Source: JAYRSJ01 sp041920215
GTDB taxonomy: Bacteria > Pseudomonadota > Gammaproteobacteria > Burkholderiales > Burkholderiaceae_C
Assembly: GCA_041920215.1 (NCBI GenBank)
Contig: JAYRSJ010000003.1
Location: forward strand, 124,001-188,000
DNA length: 64,000 nt
Direction of reading: 5' to 3'
The translations under genes were made by a program, and so were the position numbers. Under the pieces are notes generated by a model that worked only from the letters and a program-made list of their open reading frames with translations, was not told where the DNA came from and did not search any database. Shown piece by piece: positions 1 to 10,178 of this stretch; within the stretch, counting starts at the first letter, position 1, and the number at the start of each line of letters is the position of its first letter.

Positions 1-654
1 GCGGGTGTTGGGCTCTATCGTCAGGTGATAGACCGACAGATGCGGCGGCGCGAAGGACAGCGCGATATCCAACTCACGCGCCAGATCGGCCAGGCCCTGG
101 CCGGGCAGCGCATACATCAGGTCGAGGTTAAAGGTCTCGAAACTGTCCGCTGCCTCGCGCAAGGCAGCCTGGGCCTGGGCGGCGCTGTGCACCCGCCCCA
201 GGGCCTTGAGTTGCCCGTCGTCGAAGCTCTGCACGCCTACCGACAGACGCGTCACACCCGCGGCGCGGAAACCCTTGAAGCGCTCGCGTTCGAAGGTGCC
301 TGGGTTGGCCTCCAGCGTGATCTCGCAGCCGGGCTCCAGCGGCAAGCGGGCGCGCAGATCGGAGATCAGCGTGGCGATCTGCTCGGGCGCGAACAGACTG
401 GGAGTGCCTCCACCTATGAAGACACTGAGCACCGGCCGACCCCAAATCAGCGGCAGCGCCGCCTCCAGATCGGCGCGCAGCGCCGCCAGATAGGCCGTGG
501 CGGTGGCAGCCGGCAGCTCGCGCGCAGCGTCGCCCTCGCCACGCCATTCATGCGAGTTGAAATCGCAGTAGGGGCATTTGCGCAGGCACCAGGGCAGATG
601 CACATACAGTGCCAGCGGCGGCAGCGCCGGCAGGCTCAAGGTGCCGGGCCGCAT
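1..654 (-). CDS. hemW: HemW-like radical SAM protein (3' end cut by window)
   Basis: The first 218 residues of a HemW-family radical SAM protein, related to oxygen-independent coproporphyrinogen oxidase; HemW is thought to deliver heme. The cluster-binding signature is intact near the N-terminus in PWCLRKCPYCDF (Cys-x3-Cys-x2-Cys), followed by the SAM-contacting segment FIGGGTPS and, at the cut end, LSVYHLTIEPNT, typical of HemW. I chose the ATG at 654 because it lies 14 bases after the rdgB stop; the frame stays open upstream, so a longer start overlapping rdgB is possible. It is the last visible gene of a minus-strand run rph-rdgB-hemW, an order common in Burkholderiales. The C-terminal part lies beyond the left edge. 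Confidence 0.9.
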   Translation of the reverse strand, partial: MRPGTLSLPALPPLALYVHLPWCLRKCPYCDFNSHEWRGEGDAARELPAATATAYLAALRADLEAALPLIWGRPVLSVFIGGGTPSLFAPEQIATLISDLRARLPLEPGCEITLEANPGTFERERFKGFRAAGVTRLSVGVQSFDDGQLKALGRVHSAAQAQAALREAADSFETFNLDLMYALPGQGLADLARELDIALSFAPPHLSVYHLTIEPNTR

Positions 655-667
655 CAGATGCGCCAGC

Positions 668-1278
668 TCAGCCAAGGTGCCAGACCTCGCGCATCTGCCG
701 CACCAGATCCGCTGCAGCCAGCGCGCGGTGGCTGAGCGAGTTCTTCTCAACCGCACTGAGCTGTGCAACGCTGCGGCCCAGTGCGGGAATGAACAGCAGC
801 GGGTCGTAGCCAAAGCCTCCCTCGCCGCTCAGCTTCGGCAAGACCTGACCCTGCCAGCGCCCCATCGCGATCAGCGGCTCGGGATCGGCCGCCGAACGCA
901 CGGCCACCAAGGCGCATACGAAGCGAGCGGCGCGATCCCTGGGTTCGGTGACACCGGCCAGTTGTTCCAGCAGCACCGCATTGTTCTCGGCGTCACTATT
1001 CAGGCGACCGAACAGCGTGGCGTAACGGGCCGACAGCACGCCCGGCGCACCGCCCAGCGCCTCGACCGCCAGGCCCGAATCGTCGGCCAGGGCGGGCAGA
1101 CCGCTGAGCTTGGCCGCGTGGCGCGCCTTGGCCAGTGCGTTCTCGACAAAGCTATCAAAAGGCTCCTCAGCCTCAGCGATGCCCAGACTGCCTTGCGTGA
1201 GCAGCGCTATGCCCAGGGGCGCGAACAGCGCTTGCAGCTCGGCGAGCTTCTTGGCGTTGTTGGATGCCAGGACCAGCT

Positions 1279-1282
<4 letters not shown>
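668..1282 (-). CDS. rdgB: RdgB/HAM1-type non-canonical purine NTP pyrophosphatase
   Basis: A 204-residue Ham1/RdgB enzyme that hydrolyses dITP, XTP and ITP to monophosphates and so keeps deaminated purines out of DNA and RNA. The N-terminus MKLVLASNNAKKLAEL is the family's nucleotide-binding start (SNNxxK), and ALADDSGLAVEALGG carries the conserved Asp-Asp-Ser-Gly catalytic motif. GGFGYDPLLF and SHRALA near the C-terminus are also typical. Length is normal. Its start overlaps the rph stop by four bases (ATGA), so the two are almost certainly cotranslated; the same pairing occurs in many proteobacteria. Confidence 0.96.
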
Positions 1283-2016
<734 letters not shown>

Positions 2017-2028
2017 CGGGAAAGCCTT

Positions 2029-2940
2029 TCAGTTCTTCTTGGCAGCCTGGCGCGCCTGGCGGATCGCGTCCTGGACCTCGCGCACCGAGCGCTCGATTTC
2101 TTCTTCGTCCATCTCGGGCGCGGCCGCCGTGCCCGGCAGCGCCTGGATGGTGGAGGCAAAGCCGTCCTCGTCCAGCTCCTGCAGCGATTCGGCCGCCAAG
2201 GGCTCGTCCTCACCTTCCCATTCCAGGGCAAGGGCGGTGACGTTGTCGCAGTTGCTGCCACCATGGCGCAATGCCATCTCGACCAGCTCGGGCACCGCCT
2301 CGCTGACCGTGTGGGCGCCCAACTGAGCCACGATGTCCGCATCGGGCAGATTGCTCCACAAGCCGTCGGAGCACAGCAGCAGTCGGTCGCCCGCCGCCAG
2401 TGTCAGCGGTCCGCTGATGTCCACCATCGGCTTGCCGGGGCTGCCCAGGCAGGTGAACAGCACGTTGCGGTTGAAACGTTCGCCGCTGGCAGCCACCCGG
2501 CCCAGGGCCTCCTGCAGCTCGCTGTAGGAATGGTCGCGGGTGCGGGCGATCAGCTGACCCGCACGGGTAACGTACAGCCGTGAGTCGCCGCAATGCACCC
2601 AGTGGGCCTGGCCACGCTGCAACACAGCGGCCACCACCGTGGTGCGCGGCGTGTCGTTGAGCCCCTTGTCGGCGCCATAGCGCAACAGCTGCTGATGCGC
2701 CACCAGCACCGCATCCTGCAGAAAGCGGGCCGGATCGGCCAGCGTGGGCCGGGCGTCGCGCTGGAACATTGCCGCCATGGTCTGCAGCGTCATCTGCGAG
2801 GCCACCTCGCCCTCCGGATGCCCGCCCATGCCATCGGCCAACGCGATCAGCACCGCATCGCGGGTGAAGCAATAACCCATGCGGTCTTCATTTTTCTCGC
2901 GACCACCACGGCGACTGACTTGATACACGCCGAACTTCAC
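2029..2940 (-). CDS. PP2C-family serine/threonine phosphatase
   Basis: A 303-residue metal-dependent phosphatase of the PPM/PP2C class. Metal-binding motifs are visible: ALADGMGGHPEG near residue 35, HCGDSRLYV near residue 118, and LLCSDGLWSNLPDAD with DNVTALALEWEG in the second half. No membrane segment is apparent, so it should be cytosolic. An acidic tail follows the catalytic domain from about residue 250. It overlaps the upstream kinase gene by four bases, so the two form a writer/eraser pair acting on shared Ser/Thr targets; the targets cannot be inferred from sequence. Confidence 0.92.
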   Translation of the reverse strand: MKFGVYQVSRRGGREKNEDRMGYCFTRDAVLIALADGMGGHPEGEVASQMTLQTMAAMFQRDARPTLADPARFLQDAVLVAHQQLLRYGADKGLNDTPRTTVVAAVLQRGQAHWVHCGDSRLYVTRAGQLIARTRDHSYSELQEALGRVAASGERFNRNVLFTCLGSPGKPMVDISGPLTLAAGDRLLLCSDGLWSNLPDADIVAQLGAHTVSEAVPELVEMALRHGGSNCDNVTALALEWEGEDEPLAAESLQELDEDGFASTIQALPGTAAAPEMDEEEIERSVREVQDAIRQARQAAKKN

Positions 2941-3905
2941 GCCTTGACCCCTGACTTGAGATTCTCCAGCTGCAGCTTCAGCCGTTCGCTGAAGCTCAGC
3001 TTGGTGTAGCGCCTCTCAGTCTCGCGGGCCAGTTCCTTCTGCAGGGCGAAAACACTTTGCGGACGCGCCAACGGGTCCAGCGACATGCACCACTCGGTCA
3101 CTTCGATCAGATTGTCGGAATACACATTGCGCAGCCGCGACAGGCTCAGGCTGAGCCTGTCCTTCTCCAGGCGCTGCGGTGCGTCATTGGGGGGATAGCC
3201 CTGCATGCAAGCGTAGATGCAGGCGCCGATGGCATAGATATCGGTCCAGGGACCTAGCGAACCGTCGCGACGGTACATCTCGGGCGCGGCGAAGCCGGGC
3301 GTGTACATGGGGCGTATGAAGTTACCCTCCTTGGAGAGCACCTCGCGCGCCGCGCCGAAATCCAGCAGCACCGCCTTGTTGTCGTTGGTGATGAAGATAT
3401 TGGCGGGCTTGATGTCCAGGTGCAGCATCTTGTGCTGATGCACGATGCGCAGGCCACGCAGGATCTCGTCGAACAGGCTGCGGATGGTGGACTCGCGGAA
3501 AACCTTGTCGCGCTTCAGGTCACGGGCGGTGACGATGAAGTCCTGCAGGGTGTCGCCCTGCAGATAGTTCATCACCATATAGACGGTTTCGTTCTCGCGC
3601 AGGAAGTTCAGCACCGAGACGACGCTGGGGTGCGAGATCTGCGCCAGCGAGCGCCCTTCCTCGAAGAAGCTGCGCAGGCCCAGTCGGTAGAGCGGCTGCT
3701 TCTCGGGCTTGACGCGTGGCGTCAGCTCGCCGGGCGAACGCTCGGCCAGCGAGGACGGCAGATATTCCTTCAGGGCGACCAGATGATGCTCGGGATCTTC
3801 GGCGAGATAAACCACACCGAATCCGCCGGCCGCCAGTCTCTTGATGATCTGGTACCCCCCCACGACGGTCCCAGCAGGCAAGGGCGCCGGTTTCGGCTTT
3901 GACAT
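2937..3905 (-). CDS. Eukaryotic-like serine/threonine protein kinase
   Basis: A soluble Hanks-type kinase of about 322 residues from the ATG at 3905. The open frame extends to 3989, but the upstream residues do not resemble a kinase and would run into the yicC promoter region. Seen: glycine loop KRLAAGGFGVVYLAE, catalytic lysine in HLVALKEYLP, catalytic loop HLDIKPANIF, DFG in LLDFGAAREV, and APE-like AAPEMYRR. The catalytic-loop HRD is HLD here, so it belongs to the non-RD type in which activation-loop phosphorylation is usually not the switch. No transmembrane helix or extracellular sensor is present. It overlaps the PP2C gene by four bases and is divergent from yicC by 32 bp. Confidence 0.92.
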   Translation of the reverse strand: MSKPKPAPLPAGTVVGGYQIIKRLAAGGFGVVYLAEDPEHHLVALKEYLPSSLAERSPGELTPRVKPEKQPLYRLGLRSFFEEGRSLAQISHPSVVSVLNFLRENETVYMVMNYLQGDTLQDFIVTARDLKRDKVFRESTIRSLFDEILRGLRIVHQHKMLHLDIKPANIFITNDNKAVLLDFGAAREVLSKEGNFIRPMYTPGFAAPEMYRRDGSLGPWTDIYAIGACIYACMQGYPPNDAPQRLEKDRLSLSLSRLRNVYSDNLIEVTEWCMSLDPLARPQSVFALQKELARETERRYTKLSFSERLKLQLENLKSGVKA

Positions 3906-3937
3906 AATCGCGTTTTGATTGCTACACCGAATGCTAG

Positions 3938-4864
3938 ATGCCAGTCTACAGCATGACGGGTTATGCCAGCGCCAGCTCGCAGCCCACAACGCAGGGCGAG
4001 CCCGCCACCCCTACTCACCAGACCAGCAGCCTGTCCAGCGTCAGCGTCGAACTGCGCTCGGTCAATGGCCGGTTCCTCGACCTTTCGCTGCGCATGCCCG
4101 AGGATCTGCGGGGTCTGGAGCCGGCCCTGCGCGAGTTGGTCAGCGGGTCCATCAAGCGCGGCAAGATCGAGCTGCGCATCAACACCCAGCGCGAGGGTGA
4201 CAGCGCCTGGCCCCAGCCACAGCCCGAACAGCTGAACCGTCTAGCGCGGCTTGAGAACCATATCCAGTCCTGGCTGCCCAAGGCCCAGCCCCTGTCGGTC
4301 CACGAGGCCATGCAGTGGTGCAAGAACGGGGGCAGCGCCGAGCGGCTGGACGAAGCCGCGCTGGATGCGGCCCGGCGCTGCGTGGCCGGCCTGCTGGAGG
4401 CCCGTGAACGCGAGGGCGAGAAGCTGGTGGCGGTGCTGCAGGAGCGCATTGCCCGCCTGCGCGAGCTCGCCACTCAGGCCGAGCCCCTGGTGCCGGCCGT
4501 GGTGCAACGCCAGCAACAGCGCTTTCTGGAGCGCTGGCAGGAAGCCCTGCTCAGCACCGGCAACGCCCAGAGCCTGCCCGAGGAGGCCTTGCGCGAACGG
4601 GCCCTGAACGAGGCGGCAGCCTATGCGATTCGCATCGACGTGGCCGAGGAGCTGGCCCGCCTGCGCGCCCACCTCGAGGAAATCGCCCGACTGCTCAGCA
4701 AGGGGGGCGAGTTGGGCAAGCGCCTGGACTTCCTGATCCAGGAACTGCATCGCGAGGCCAATACCCTGGGCTCCAAGTCGGCAGCGCTGGAGCTGACCAA
4801 TGTCTCGGTGGAGATGAAGGTCGCGATTGAGCAGATGCGTGAACAGGTCCAGAACATCGAATAA
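3938..4864 (+). CDS. yicC: YicC-family endoribonuclease
   Basis: A 308-residue YicC protein. The family has endoribonuclease activity and has been linked to small-RNA turnover. The start MPVYSMTGYASA is the classical YicC N-terminus, VELRSVNGRFLDL follows, and the C-terminus RLDFLIQELHREANTLGSK is strongly conserved. It is about 20 residues longer than the E. coli protein because of a Thr/Ser/Pro-rich insertion at about residues 11-30, before the conserved SVELRSVN. The gene precedes gmk by 12 bases, the common yicC-gmk-rpoZ order, so the three are probably cotranscribed. Confidence 0.95.
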   Translation: MPVYSMTGYASASSQPTTQGEPATPTHQTSSLSSVSVELRSVNGRFLDLSLRMPEDLRGLEPALRELVSGSIKRGKIELRINTQREGDSAWPQPQPEQLNRLARLENHIQSWLPKAQPLSVHEAMQWCKNGGSAERLDEAALDAARRCVAGLLEAREREGEKLVAVLQERIARLRELATQAEPLVPAVVQRQQQRFLERWQEALLSTGNAQSLPEEALRERALNEAAAYAIRIDVAEELARLRAHLEEIARLLSKGGELGKRLDFLIQELHREANTLGSKSAALELTNVSVEMKVAIEQMREQVQNIE

Positions 4865-4876
4865 GCGAAGCCCCTC

Positions 4877-5497
4877 ATGGAATACCCAGGCAATCTCTTC
4901 GTCGTCGCTGCCCCCAGCGGCGCCGGCAAATCCAGCCTCGTCAAGGCCTTGCTGGAACTCGACGCCAAGCTGGTCGTCTCCATCTCCCACACCTCGCGCG
5001 CGCCCCGTGGCCAGGAGCAGCACGGGCGCGAGTATTGGTTCATCACGCCGGAGGATTTCCGCGCCAAGGTGGCGCATGGGGACTTCTTCGAATGGGCCGA
5101 GGTGCACGGCAATCTCTACGGCACCTCGCGCGCCGGCATCGAGCAGCGCCTGGCCGCTGGCGAGGATGTGGTGCTGGAGATTGACTTCCAGGGCGCATTG
5201 CAGATCAAGCAGCTCTTCCCCCACGCGGTGCTGATCTTCATCCTGCCGCCCAGTTGGGAAGAGTTGCAGCAGCGCCTGAGCCGCCGTGGCGATACCGCCG
5301 CCGAGGTGATTGCCCAGCGCATGGCCAATGCCCGCATCGAGGTGGCCCAGGCGCAGAACTTTGACTTTGTCGTCGTCAACGCGGTCTTCGAGACCGCACT
5401 TTTCGATCTCAAGGCCATCGTCCACGCGCAGAGGCTAAAATACGCCGCTCAGCGCCGCAACCGCTCCGCGGTCTTCAAGGCGCTGGACCTTCCCTGA
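4877..5497 (+). CDS. gmk: Guanylate kinase
   Basis: A 206-residue GMP kinase that phosphorylates GMP and dGMP to the diphosphates in purine nucleotide metabolism. The P-loop is AAPSGAGKSSLV near residue 11, followed by VSISHTSRAPRGQE for GMP binding and HGREYWFITPEDF. Length and architecture are normal. It lies between yicC and rpoZ, with spoT further downstream, so GMP/GDP supply, RNA polymerase omega and (p)ppGpp metabolism sit side by side, as in many proteobacteria. Confidence 0.97.
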   Translation: MEYPGNLFVVAAPSGAGKSSLVKALLELDAKLVVSISHTSRAPRGQEQHGREYWFITPEDFRAKVAHGDFFEWAEVHGNLYGTSRAGIEQRLAAGEDVVLEIDFQGALQIKQLFPHAVLIFILPPSWEELQQRLSRRGDTAAEVIAQRMANARIEVAQAQNFDFVVVNAVFETALFDLKAIVHAQRLKYAAQRRNRSAVFKALDLP

Positions 5498-5519
5498 ACT
5501 ACCAGCACTGGAACACACA

Positions 5520-5723
5520 ATGGCCCGCATCACCGTTGAAGATTGCCTGACCAAGATCCCGAACCGCTTCCAGCTGGTCCTCGCCGCTACCTACCGTGCC
5601 CGCATGCTGAGCCAGGGGCACAGCGCCAAGATCGAGAGCAAGAACAAGCCCGGTGTGACCGCGCTGCGCGAGATCGCCGCCGGCGAAGTCGGCATCGAGA
5701 TGCTGCGCAAAGTGCCGGTCTGA
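5520..5723 (+). CDS. rpoZ: RNA polymerase omega subunit
   Basis: A 67-residue omega subunit that helps assemble RNA polymerase and forms part of a ppGpp-binding site in proteobacteria. MARITVEDCLTKIPNRFQLVL is the typical betaproteobacterial N-terminus, and RARMLSQGH and VTALREIAAGEVG follow. The gene begins 22 bases after gmk and is followed by a strong intrinsic terminator, separating it from spoT. Length is as expected for beta-proteobacteria. Confidence 0.96.
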   Translation: MARITVEDCLTKIPNRFQLVLAATYRARMLSQGHSAKIESKNKPGVTALREIAAGEVGIEMLRKVPV

Positions 5724-5741
5724 GCCCGGTCTCGCCGCTGA

Positions 5742-5770
5742 AACGGGCGCCCGCGGGCGCCCGTTTTGTT
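5742..5770 (+). terminator. Rho-independent terminator after rpoZ
   Basis: An 11-base perfect inverted repeat, AACGGGCGCCC (5742-5752) and GGGCGCCCGTT (5755-5765), followed by TTTGTTTT. It sits 19 bases after the rpoZ stop and should end the yicC-gmk-rpoZ transcript; spoT would then need its own promoter in the remaining roughly 55 bases. Confidence 0.88.
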
Positions 5771-5825
5771 TTGGCGCCTCAAGCGCCTCGGCAACCCGTC
5801 GCTAACCATGCGGTAAATTCCAGCC

Positions 5826-8123
5826 ATGGGTTTCAGATCATTCGCCGTCGCTCGCCTGCCCGCCGCCCTGACCGGCTTCTCCGGTCTGCGTGTCAGCACG
5901 CCTGAGCCCACCGAGGCTGAAGCCGCCTCCTTCGATGCCCTGGTGCACCGCCTGGCCTATCTGCCCAAGTCGGACATCAAGCGCATACGCGAGGCCTACA
6001 AGTTCGCCGACGAAGCGCATCTGGGCCAGTTCCGCGCCAGCGGCGAGCCCTATATCACCCATCCGATCGCGGTAGCCGGCATCTGCGCCGACTGGCGGCT
6101 CGACGCCCAGGCCATCATGGCGGCGCTGATGCACGACGCCATGGAGGACTGCGGCGTCACCAAGACCGAGCTGATCGAACGCTTCGAGGCGCCGACCGCC
6201 GAGCTGGTGGACGGGCTGACCAAGCTGGACAAGCTGCAGTTCTCGACCAAGGAAGAGTCGCAGGCGGAGTCCTTCCGCAAAATGCTGCTGGCGATGGCGC
6301 GCGATGTGCGGGTCATCCTGATCAAGCTAGCCGACCGTCTGCACAATATGAGGACCATGCAGGCGATGGCGCCCGATAAACGCCGCCGCATCGCCCGCGA
6401 GACCTTGGACATCTACGCCCCGATCGCGCACCGTCTGGGCCTGAACCAGATCTACCGCGAGTTGCAGGAGCTGTCCTTCCAGTACATCAACCCCTGGCGC
6501 CACGCGGCGCTGTCCAAGGCTGTCGCGAAGGCGCGCGGCAACCGCCGCGACCTGGTCTCACGCATCGAGCGCGATGTGGTCAAGGCCTTTGCCGACGCAG
6601 ACCTGAAGGTCCAGATCCACGGCCGCGAGAAGACCCTGTTTTCCATCTACAAAAAGATGAAGGACAAGCATCTCAGCTTCGCCCAGGTCAGCGACATTTT
6701 CGGTTTTCGCATCGTCGTCGATGCCCTCCCCGGCTGCTATCTGTCGCTGGGCGTGCTGCACCAGCTCTACAAGCCCCAGCCCGGCCGCTTCAAGGACTAC
6801 ATAGCCATTCCCAAGCCCAACGGCTATCAGAGCCTGCACACCACCCTGGTCAGCCCGCTGGGCACGCCGGTGGAGTTCCAGATCCGCACCGAGGCCATGC
6901 ATCTGGTGGCCGAGAAAGGTGTGGCTGCTCACTGGATGTACAAAAGCCGCAGCGACAGCCAGCAGGCCCAGCAGCTGGGGGCGCACTGGCTGCAGTCGCT
7001 GATCGACATCCAGGACGAGACGCGCGATGCCAACGAGTTCCTGGAACACGTCAAGATCGACCTCTTTCCCGATGCGGTCTATGTGTTCACACCCAAGTCC
7101 AAGATCATGGCCCTGCCGCGCGGCGCCACGCCGGTGGACTTCGCCTACGCGATCCACTCGGACGTCGGCGACCATTGCGTCGCAGCTCAGATCAACGGCG
7201 AGCCGGTGCCGCTGCGTACCGAGCTGCGCAGCGGCGATGTGATCGAGATCGTCACTGCCGCCGGCGCCCGACCCAACCCCGCCTGGCTGAGCTTTGTGCG
7301 CACCGGCCGGGCACGCTCCAAGATTCGTCACTTCCTGAAGAACCTGGAGCAGGAGGAGTCACGCGAACTGGGTCAGAAGATGCTGGCCCAGGCGCTGCGA
7401 GCCGAAGGCCTGCCCCTGCCCAGCCTGGACGACGACGACGGCGAAGCTGCACTGCTCTGGCAGCAGTTGGCCCGCTGGGCCGGCAACCGTCATGTCGACG
7501 AGCTGCTGATCGAGGTGGGCCTGGGTCGCAAAATTGCAACCATCGTGGCCAAGAAGCTGGCCCGCATGCTGGCCGAGCAGGGCCAGCGACCCGACGCGGT
7601 GATGCTGACCATGGGTCGCTTTGCCAGCGAGGACACACCGGCCCAGGGCCAGGTCGTCATCGACGGCAGCGAAGGGGCCTCGGTGCGCCTGGCCAATTGC
7701 TGCCGTCCCATACCCGGCGACGATATCAAGGGCTATCTGGGACGGGGCGAGGGCCTGATGGTCCATACGGCCGAATGCCAGGTCGGTCGTCGCCTGTTCC
7801 AGCGCGATAGCGAGCACTGGATCGCTGTCAGCTGGGCCGAGGAACTGAGCCGCCCCTTCGAGGCCGGCGTCGGCCTGCTACTCAGAAACGGCAAGGGCGT
7901 GCTGGCCCAGGTGGCGTCGGCCGTCAGCAGTGCCGAGGCGGACATCACCCACATCTCGATGAGCGACGAGTCACAGCAGCGCGAAACCGCCGAGATGAGC
8001 CTACTGCTGTCGGTGCGCGACCGCCTCCACCTGGCCGACGTGCTGCGCACGCTAAAACGCTCGCCGGCCGTGCTGCGGGCCTGGCGGGTCAAGCCTCAGT
8101 CGGCTGCCGGTGGTGCCGGGTAA
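5826..8123 (+). CDS. spoT: Bifunctional (p)ppGpp synthetase/hydrolase (SpoT/Rsh)
   Basis: A 765-residue long RelA/SpoT homologue controlling the stringent-response alarmone. The hydrolase half is intact: YITHPIAVAGI and the HD motif ALMHDAMEDCG near residue 100, then RLHNMRTMQAM. The synthetase half has GFRIVVDALPGCYLSLGVLH and RFKDYIAIPKPNGYQSLHTT. A TGS domain (VYVFTPKSKIMALPRGATPV) follows near residue 420, and a C-terminal ACT domain ends the protein. Both catalytic signatures are intact, so it is predicted bifunctional. The last 28 bases overlap the end of convergent greB. A ~20-residue leader precedes the conserved part, so a slightly internal start is possible. Confidence 0.95.
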   Translation: MGFRSFAVARLPAALTGFSGLRVSTPEPTEAEAASFDALVHRLAYLPKSDIKRIREAYKFADEAHLGQFRASGEPYITHPIAVAGICADWRLDAQAIMAALMHDAMEDCGVTKTELIERFEAPTAELVDGLTKLDKLQFSTKEESQAESFRKMLLAMARDVRVILIKLADRLHNMRTMQAMAPDKRRRIARETLDIYAPIAHRLGLNQIYRELQELSFQYINPWRHAALSKAVAKARGNRRDLVSRIERDVVKAFADADLKVQIHGREKTLFSIYKKMKDKHLSFAQVSDIFGFRIVVDALPGCYLSLGVLHQLYKPQPGRFKDYIAIPKPNGYQSLHTTLVSPLGTPVEFQIRTEAMHLVAEKGVAAHWMYKSRSDSQQAQQLGAHWLQSLIDIQDETRDANEFLEHVKIDLFPDAVYVFTPKSKIMALPRGATPVDFAYAIHSDVGDHCVAAQINGEPVPLRTELRSGDVIEIVTAAGARPNPAWLSFVRTGRARSKIRHFLKNLEQEESRELGQKMLAQALRAEGLPLPSLDDDDGEAALLWQQLARWAGNRHVDELLIEVGLGRKIATIVAKKLARMLAEQGQRPDAVMLTMGRFASEDTPAQGQVVIDGSEGASVRLANCCRPIPGDDIKGYLGRGEGLMVHTAECQVGRRLFQRDSEHWIAVSWAEELSRPFEAGVGLLLRNGKGVLAQVASAVSSAEADITHISMSDESQQRETAEMSLLLSVRDRLHLADVLRTLKRSPAVLRAWRVKPQSAAGGAG

Positions 8124-8659
8124 CTGACCTCGAGAATTTCCAGCCGTTCGATACCGCCCGGCGTCATCAGCTGTACCTCATCCCCTTCGCGGGCCTTGAG
8201 CAGCGCACGCGCGATCGGCGAAATCCAGCTCACCTCGCCCGCCAGGCTGTCGGCCTCGTCGATGCCCTTGATCGTGATCGTGCGCGCTTCGCCCTTGCTG
8301 TTCGCATAGGTGACGGTGGCGCCGAAGAAGATCTGCTCATTGCCATGATGCAGGCTGGGGTCGGCCACCTCGGCGATGTCCAGGCGCTTGGTCAGAAAGC
8401 GCAGGCGCCTGTCGATCTCGCGCAGGCGCTTCTTGCCGTACAGGTAATCGCCGTTCTCCGATCGGTCGCCGTTCTTGGCCGCCCAGGACACGGTCTCGAC
8501 GATCTTGGGGCGCTCCACATCCAGCAGTTGCATGAACTCGGCGCGCAGCCGGGCATAGCCAGCCGGTGTCATGTAGTTGCGCGTGCCTTGGGGCAGCGCC
8601 GGCAGCGCGATGTCCTCGTCATCGTCGCCATCGCTTTCCTTGGTAAATGCTTTGCTCAT
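8096..8659 (-). CDS. greB: Transcript cleavage factor GreB
   Basis: A 187-residue Gre factor that rescues backtracked RNA polymerase by stimulating transcript cleavage. MSKAFTKE is a classic GreB start, chosen over the open-frame ATG at 8695. RNYMTPAGYARLRAEFMQLL begins the coiled-coil and ENGDYLYGKKRLREIDRRL contains the family's signature; the C-terminal FKBP-like domain has GEVSWISPIARALL. An acidic insertion (ESDGDDDEDIALPALPQG) after residue 7 is usual for betaproteobacterial GreB. It converges on spoT with a 28-base overlap of coding ends. Confidence 0.95.
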   Translation of the reverse strand: MSKAFTKESDGDDDEDIALPALPQGTRNYMTPAGYARLRAEFMQLLDVERPKIVETVSWAAKNGDRSENGDYLYGKKRLREIDRRLRFLTKRLDIAEVADPSLHHGNEQIFFGATVTYANSKGEARTITIKGIDEADSLAGEVSWISPIARALLKAREGDEVQLMTPGGIERLEILEVSYPAPPAAD

Positions 8660-8712
8660 GCGTGTATTGTCTCGTCGGCGAAGCCAGCTTTTCAACGAAC
8701 AGGAGTGTGCCC

Positions 8713-9846
<1,134 letters not shown>

Positions 9847-9858
9847 ACAAGTGGAGTG

Positions 9859-9894
9859 GAAAAACAAAGGGCCTGCGATTGCTCGCAAGCCCTT
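9859..9894 (-). terminator. Intrinsic terminator after the tRNA-Arg pair
   Basis: On the minus strand a 12-bp stem (one G-U pair) with a GCAA loop, 9867-9894, is followed by TGTTTTT. It lies 20 bases beyond the 3' end of the nearer tRNA-Arg. Pyrimidine-rich sequence on the plus-strand side means it may also terminate the CoA transferase transcript from the other direction. Confidence 0.8.
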
Positions 9895-9913
9895 GCCATT
9901 TCTTCTTGTTATT

Positions 9914-9990
9914 TGGTGCGGCTGGCAGGATTCGAACCCACGACCCCTTGGTTCGTAGCCAAGTACTCTATCCAACTGAGCTACAGCCGC
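9914..9990 (-). tRNA. tRNA-Arg (ACG), CCA encoded
   Basis: A 77-nt cloverleaf including the encoded CCA. The acceptor stem is GCGGCTG paired with CAGCCGC, the anticodon stem-loop CTTGG-CTACGAA-CCAAG shows anticodon ACG, and the T arm contains GGTTCGAATCC. ACG arginine tRNA is normally edited to ICG and reads CGU/CGC/CGA. Identical to the copy at 10047-10123 and probably on the same transcript. Confidence 0.97.
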
Positions 9991-10046
9991 ACGACTTTTC
10001 TTACTACTGAACCGGCCCGTCGTGGCAAGACTGGTTCAACCATTTC

Positions 10047-10123
10047 TGGTGCGGCTGGCAGGATTCGAACCCACGACCCCTTGGTTCGTAGCCAAGTACT
10101 CTATCCAACTGAGCTACAGCCGC
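10047..10123 (-). tRNA. tRNA-Arg (ACG), second identical copy
   Basis: An exact repeat of the 77-nt tRNA at 9914-9990, 56 bp away on the same strand, with the same ACG anticodon and encoded CCA. The upstream copy of the pair in transcription order. No integrase or direct-repeat att site is seen near it. Confidence 0.97.
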
Positions 10124-10178
10124 CGAAGCCTCAGACTATAACACGCTTTAAGAGGCGCAGACAAGATCCCAGGGGAAA

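Noticed and set aside
9914..10123. Two tRNA-Arg genes as a possible integration site
   Set aside because: No integrase, direct repeat of a tRNA end or atypical island is next to them; the terminator and hem operon follow directly.
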